DNA of 7,917 nucleotides, taken from Patescibacteria group bacterium. GTDB taxonomy: Bacteria > Patescibacteriota > Microgenomatia > UBA1406 > GWC2-37-13. The stretch lies in contig CALRFM010000048.1 of the NCBI GenBank assembly GCA_943356515.1, forward strand, positions 1-7,917, given 5' to 3'. The notes beneath the pieces are model-generated. The model made no database searches, was not told the origin of the DNA, and saw only the letters and a list, made by a program, of their open reading frames with translations. The position numbers and the translations under genes were made by a program. This document shows, in pieces, positions 4,743 to 7,917 of this stretch. Each line of letters opens with the position of its first letter. Position 1 is the stretch's first letter.

Positions 4743-7712
4743 TTACAGTGTAACATCAAGCGCATCGCCGTATGATACATTTTTCGCATGAACCTGTTTT
4801 ACTATCTGCTCTTCAAATTCCTCAAACGACTTAGGAATAGTTATGTTAACCTCATCATCCACTGCAGCACCAAGTTTTTTGCGCATCTGTTGAATCTTTC
4901 GCAGTAAGTCTCGCAGTTCCCCTTCTTTTTTAAGCTCTGGAGTAAGGGTGGTGTCGTATTTGATAGATAGTTCTGATATTTTTTCCAAAGAAAATTCAAC
5001 CAACTTCACATTCAGCTCTGCCGCAATGAGTTCTTTATAAGCATCTTTCTTTTCCTTGATGATGAGTTGTTGAGTTGAAGGAAGCCCTACCTTCACTGAC
5101 GCAAGTGGCTGTCGAACTTTAAGCTGGTGATCTTTGCGTACTCTGTGACCGACTTCTACTATTGCCCGCACTGTTTCCATATCGGCAATTAAATCTTCGT
5201 TCACTTCAATTTCTTTTTGCTCTGGCCACGTTGAAAGATGTACCGACTCTTCACCAGTTATGCTCGTATAAAGTTCTTCAGTGATAAACGGCATAAGCGG
5301 CGACATGATAATCGATACATCTACCAGTACCTTACTGATGGTTTTGTAGAAATCTTGCTTGTCTTCTCTGCTTCGAGATCTGCGTACATACCATGTTGAA
5401 GTATCTGAAACCAAGGATTCTATTGCCTCTGCTGCAGCTTGCGGATCGTAATGTTCAAGAGACGATTTCACTAGTAATTGTGTTTGTTTGAGTCGCATAA
5501 GCATCCATTGGTCGAGCACTGAACTTAAATCGTCGATGTGAGTGGTGCCTGGTGTATACGTAAAGCCATCGCTTTCGGAATATTGTTTGTAGTATTTATA
5601 GGTATTCCACAACAGCAGGTAGAATTGTCTGCGCACTTCATTGGTCTTGGTATATCCGAATAATAAGTTTTCTGCTGGATTGTGACGTATGTATGCCCAG
5701 CGCATCACGTCCACTCCTATATCATCTGCTCCTTCATTAAACTCAATTGAGTTGCCAGTGCTTTTGTGCATGGCTTTCCCATCTTCAGCAAGGAGTGTAG
5801 CAAAGCCCAACACGCGCTGGAATGGGTTTGTATCTTCCAAAACCGTAGACATAGCGATCATGGCGTAAAACCAGTTTTTAAATTGTCCAGGGAATGATTC
5901 GGTTATAAAATCTACAGGGAACCATTTCTTCCATTCTTCTTTGTTTGATGTATAAAGTGGTTCTCCAACATTATGTTCTTTGATGGTTGAATACGGAACA
6001 ATTCCAGCGTCAAGCCATGGGTTGCCAACATCGCCTATGCGACGTGCATCTTTACCGCAAGCTGGGCATGCAATAACTACTTCATCAATAAATGGTTTGT
6101 GAGGAGTTTTTCCTTCCATTTTGTCCCAACCTTTTATTGCTTTTTCCTTGAGCTCTTCTTTAGAACCCAACACAGTAAATTCTTCACATTCACTACAAAC
6201 ATATATAGGAAGCGCTAAACCCCAATAGCGATTCTTTTTAGATATAAGCCAATCATGCATATTTTTGAGCCAGTCAAGTTCTCTAGAGAGTCCAAATGAT
6301 GGCATCCATTCTATTTTCTTGGTTACCTGCATCATTCTCTCCCGGAGGGTTCTTTTGTCGTCTTTCGATGGCTTATCCATGGCAATGTACCATTCATCTG
6401 CCACTTTCCAAACCAGTTCCGTCTTACAGCGCCAACAACCAGGGTAACGGTGTTTTATCTTTCGTATTTCAAATATCCATCCGCCAGCTGACGGACTCTC
6501 CTTTTCTTTTAAGTAGTCAAAGATTATTTCCGGATGCTTTTTAGCATTTTTCCCAGCCAAAAATCCCAAATGCGGAAGGTAATCTGCGTTATCTGCAATC
6601 ACCGGAATCATGGGAAGTCCGAGCTTTTTCCCAAGTTTAAAATCTTCAGTTCCCGCACTTACGGCGGTGTGAACTAGCCCCGTTCCCTCTTCGGTCGTTA
6701 TGGGCATGATGAGTGGGTCTGTTGCTACCACGGTGTGGAACGTGTCTTTGTTTGCATTGGCAACTTCTGCCACGGCAGAAAGTTCATCAAATGGACCTTT
6801 ATATGTAAGTCCGACAAGTTCTTTTCCTTTTACTGTTTTTATTATTTGTCGGCCATGGGCCGATCCGCCTTTGGCGGAGAAGACTGATTCAATGAGTTCA
6901 TGTGCTACCCAAAAGGTATCTCCAGTCGTTCCTTGCACCAGTGAATAATCTATTTTTTCATCTACCGCAACTGCTATATTTGCAGGCAGTGTCCAGGGGG
7001 TCGTGGTCCAAACCAACAAATATTCGTTGGTGCGTCCTTCAATAGGTAATTCTAAATAAATAGAATCATGCACTACTTCTTTGTAATCTTCAGTAAGCAT
7101 TTCATGCTGCGATATGGCGGTTTCACAACGTGGGCACCACGGCACCGATTCGTGACCTTTGTAAATCCATCCATTTTCATGACAGGTTTTTAGAAAGTGC
7201 CAAATCATATAATTATTCTCATCGGACATGGTGTAGTACGAATTCTCCCAGTCCATGAAGTATCCGAGACGTTTCGATTGTTCGGTTTGAATACCAGCAT
7301 ATTTATGTACGCGATCTTTACACAGTTGTACAAATTTTGCGATAGAAGCTTTTGAGTCTCCTTCAACTAAGTTTTCAATGTCTTGCTTGTTTTTTATTCC
7401 CAGTTCCTTTTCTACTTCAACTTCAACCCACAGTCCTTGACAGTCAAATCCGCTTAAGAAACGTTGTTTATGACCGGTAAGGTTATGAAACTTTTGCCAT
7501 AAATCTTTATACGTTCGGCCCCATGCATGATGCACACCCATAGGGTTATTGGCTGTTATGGGGCCATCTTGAAAAGAAAATCGTTTTTCTGCAGAATCAT
7601 TTTTATGAAGATATTTGTTTATCACACCACTCTCAGACCAAGCTTTAAGCCACTTATGTTCCATGTCTACGAAAAATTGGGTGAATACGTCTTTTTGAGG
7701 TTGTTGTGCCAT
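4743..7712 (-). CDS. ileS: Isoleucyl-tRNA synthetase, divergent HIGH/KMSKS signatures
   Basis: The 989-residue class I synthetase charges tRNA-Ile in the cytoplasm. DGPITANNPMGVHHAWGRT (about 51-69) contains the HIGH box as HHAW (61-64), and GFDCQGLWVEVEVEKELG follows. The CP1 editing domain has WTTTPWTLPAN (235-245). KMSKS appears as AMHKS followed by TGN (647-654). Cys pairs CPRC, CWRC, CSEC and CPAC suggest zinc sites. The anticodon-binding region and a C-terminal extension complete it. I chose ATG 7710-7712 (MAQQPQKDVF) because an upstream in-frame ATG at 7775 would add 21 non-conserved residues (MREGRCVLPQ...) and would lie upstream of the predicted promoter. The CP1 domain contains a 30-bp GC-rich double palindrome translated as SAKGGSAHGR (279-288). 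A second short palindrome encodes PSAGG (407-411). rodA follows after 2 bp. Confidence 0.95.
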   Translation of the reverse strand: MAQQPQKDVFTQFFVDMEHKWLKAWSESGVINKYLHKNDSAEKRFSFQDGPITANNPMGVHHAWGRTYKDLWQKFHNLTGHKQRFLSGFDCQGLWVEVEVEKELGIKNKQDIENLVEGDSKASIAKFVQLCKDRVHKYAGIQTEQSKRLGYFMDWENSYYTMSDENNYMIWHFLKTCHENGWIYKGHESVPWCPRCETAISQHEMLTEDYKEVVHDSIYLELPIEGRTNEYLLVWTTTPWTLPANIAVAVDEKIDYSLVQGTTGDTFWVAHELIESVFSAKGGSAHGRQIIKTVKGKELVGLTYKGPFDELSAVAEVANANKDTFHTVVATDPLIMPITTEEGTGLVHTAVSAGTEDFKLGKKLGLPMIPVIADNADYLPHLGFLAGKNAKKHPEIIFDYLKEKESPSAGGWIFEIRKIKHRYPGCWRCKTELVWKVADEWYIAMDKPSKDDKRTLRERMMQVTKKIEWMPSFGLSRELDWLKNMHDWLISKKNRYWGLALPIYVCSECEEFTVLGSKEELKEKAIKGWDKMEGKTPHKPFIDEVVIACPACGKDARRIGDVGNPWLDAGIVPYSTIKEHNVGEPLYTSNKEEWKKWFPVDFITESFPGQFKNWFYAMIAMSTVLEDTNPFQRVLGFATLLAEDGKAMHKSTGNSIEFNEGADDIGVDVMRWAYIRHNPAENLLFGYTKTNEVRRQFYLLLWNTYKYYKQYSESDGFTYTPGTTHIDDLSSVLDQWMLMRLKQTQLLVKSSLEHYDPQAAAEAIESLVSDTSTWYVRRSRSREDKQDFYKTISKVLVDVSIIMSPLMPFITEELYTSITGEESVHLSTWPEQKEIEVNEDLIADMETVRAIVEVGHRVRKDHQLKVRQPLASVKVGLPSTQQLIIKEKKDAYKELIAAELNVKLVEFSLEKISELSIKYDTTLTPELKKEGELRDLLRKIQQMRKKLGAAVDDEVNITIPKSFEEFEEQIVKQVHAKNVSYGDALDVTL
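6480..6495 (-). repeat. Near-perfect 16-bp palindrome inside ileS
   Basis: TCCGTCAGCTGGCGGA on the coding strand is self-complementary except for one position pair. It shares the TCCG..CGGA ends with the double palindrome 350 bp upstream and is read as part of SPSAGG (406-411). It may be another copy of the same short element, inferred from its likeness. Confidence 0.4.
6849..6878 (-). repeat. Two abutting 15-bp palindromes in frame inside ileS
   Basis: On the coding strand TCCGCCAAAGGCGGA is followed without a gap by TCGGCCCATGGCCGA. Each has perfect 6-bp arms and a 3-nt spacer. The units agree at 11 of 15 bases, and the change at position 3 (C to G) is matched by the compensating change at position 13 (G to C). 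The 30 bp equal exactly ten codons in phase, read SAKGG and SAHGR. The local GC content is far above that of the gene. This looks like an inserted, duplicated palindromic element in the editing domain. Confidence 0.7.
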
Positions 7713-7725
7713 AGTGATGAAGTCT

Positions 7726-7754
7726 ATTGTAACATTGCAATGGAGTTGAGGCAA
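7726..7754 (-). promoter_or_regulatory. Predicted ileS promoter
   Basis: TTGCCT (7749-7754; 4 of 6) and TACAAT (7726-7731; 5 of 6) on the minus strand are 17 bp apart. The -10 box ends 13 nt before the chosen ileS ATG, giving a leader of roughly 6 nt and no room for a Shine-Dalgarno site. This supports the 7712 start. It would drive ileS and rodA. Confidence 0.5.
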
Positions 7755-7776
7755 TACGCAACGTCCCTCTCTCACA

Positions 7777-7823
7777 CCAATATAGAAATGTCATCCCCTA
7801 CCAAGATAGAAATGTCATCCCCT
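7777..7823 (+). repeat. Tandem pair of 23-bp direct repeats
   Basis: Two copies (7777-7799 and 7801-7823) match at 22 of 23 positions and are separated by a single A, giving a 24-bp period. The shared core is ATAGAAATGTCATCCCCT, preceded by CCAA and one variable base. Closely spaced copies like these resemble the subterminal transposase-binding repeats of some insertion sequences; operators for a regulator are the alternative. They lie upstream of the ileS promoter and upstream of a plus-strand start codon. Confidence 0.75.
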
Positions 7824-7842
7824 GTTTAGAGAAACGCCGTGA

Positions 7843-7871
7843 ATAATGGGAACTATTCATTAGTCCATTAT
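7843..7871 (+). other. Strong imperfect hairpin upstream of the rightmost reading frame
   Basis: ATAATGGGAACTA (7843-7855) and TAGTCCATTAT (7861-7871) pair over 11 bp with only a 2-nt GA bulge, around the loop TTCAT. No T-tract follows. It lies 7 nt before the ATG at 7879. It might block read-in translation or transcription, or hide the ribosome binding site, as seen at some insertion-sequence ends. Confidence 0.5.
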
Positions 7872-7878
7872 CATCTGC

Positions 7879-7917
7879 ATGACAAACAAAAGCAACCTTA
7901 CCTCTACGGAGGAAAAC
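7879..7917 (+). CDS. Start of an unidentified reading frame (partial, 13 codons)
   Basis: ATG at 7879-7881 opens a frame reading MTNKSNLTSTEEN to the right edge. An in-frame TAG at 7861-7863 shows it does not begin further upstream at an ATG. No good Shine-Dalgarno site is visible. The peptide is too short to assign. Its position after tandem repeats and a hairpin makes a transposase a reasonable guess, nothing more. Confidence 0.35.
   Translation, partial: MTNKSNLTSTEEN

Larger units (their letters stand above)
7777..7917 (+). mobile_element. Possible left end of an insertion sequence (cut by window edge)
   Basis: Tandem direct repeats, then a strong hairpin, then the start of a plus-strand reading frame at 7879 are arranged as at the left end of some integrase-type (DDE) insertion sequences. 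The transposase body, the second end and any target-site duplication lie outside the window, so this is an inference from layout only. Confidence 0.3.

Noticed and set aside
7713..7775. N-terminal extension of IleRS starting at 7775 (MREGRCVLPQLHCNVTIDFIT)
   Set aside because: It lies across and upstream of the predicted promoter, is not like IleRS N-termini, and MAQQPQKDVF at 7712 is a natural start.
7777..7823. CRISPR array
   Set aside because: The two copies are separated by one base only, so there is no spacer of CRISPR size and no further units.
7527..7829. Plus-strand open frame of 100 codons covering the start of ileS and the tandem repeats
   Set aside because: It is antisense to the conserved IleRS N-terminus and its composition gives no sign of a real protein.

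Overview
The window looks like a stretch of chromosome from an AT-rich, small-genome bacterium, most likely a member of the Candidate Phyla Radiation (Patescibacteria, perhaps Parcubacteria-like). This placement is an inference. It rests on the divergent isoleucyl-tRNA synthetase signature, the tRNA without an encoded CCA end, the near-absence of Shine-Dalgarno sites, with -10 boxes almost touching start codons, the lack of obg after rplU-rpmA, and short TCCGCC..GGCGGA palindromes of a kind I associate with those genomes. No lineage marker such as 16S rRNA is present.

Layout. Bases 1-1758 (minus strand) hold two surface-polysaccharide genes: a family 2 glycosyltransferase and, overlapping it by ATGA, the first 338 codons of an O-antigen ligase/polymerase-type membrane protein that runs off the left edge. 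A tRNA-Val(CAC) gene (1781-1853, minus) lies just upstream of them. A divergent promoter region of about 85 bp separates it from lepB (1938-2543, plus), a compact type I signal peptidase. lepB converges on, and overlaps tail to tail by 56 bp, a ParB-type helix-turn-helix protein (2488-3075, minus). That protein is the last gene of a group rplU (L21) - rpmA (L27) - parB-like. Upstream, also on the minus strand, come rodA (3697-4740) and ileS (4743-7712), only 2 bp apart. A promoter for rplU appears to sit within and just past the 3' end of rodA.

Bases 7713-7917 contain the predicted ileS promoter. They also hold two tandem copies of a 23-bp repeat, a strong imperfect hairpin, and the first 13 codons of a rightward reading frame. 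Together these look like the left end of an insertion sequence that continues beyond the window, but the transposase itself is not visible.

How the genes fit together: ileS, rplU, rpmA and tRNA-Val serve translation; rodA builds the cell-wall glycan; lepB matures exported proteins; the glycosyltransferase and ligase build or attach a surface glycan. The most unusual local signals are the codon-aligned pair of abutting 15-bp palindromes inside the ileS editing domain, the ParB-like protein that lacks the CTP-binding half, the repeated pattern of -10 boxes 8-13 nt before start codons, and the putative mobile-element end at the right edge. No complete new system such as a defence island or CRISPR array is visible.
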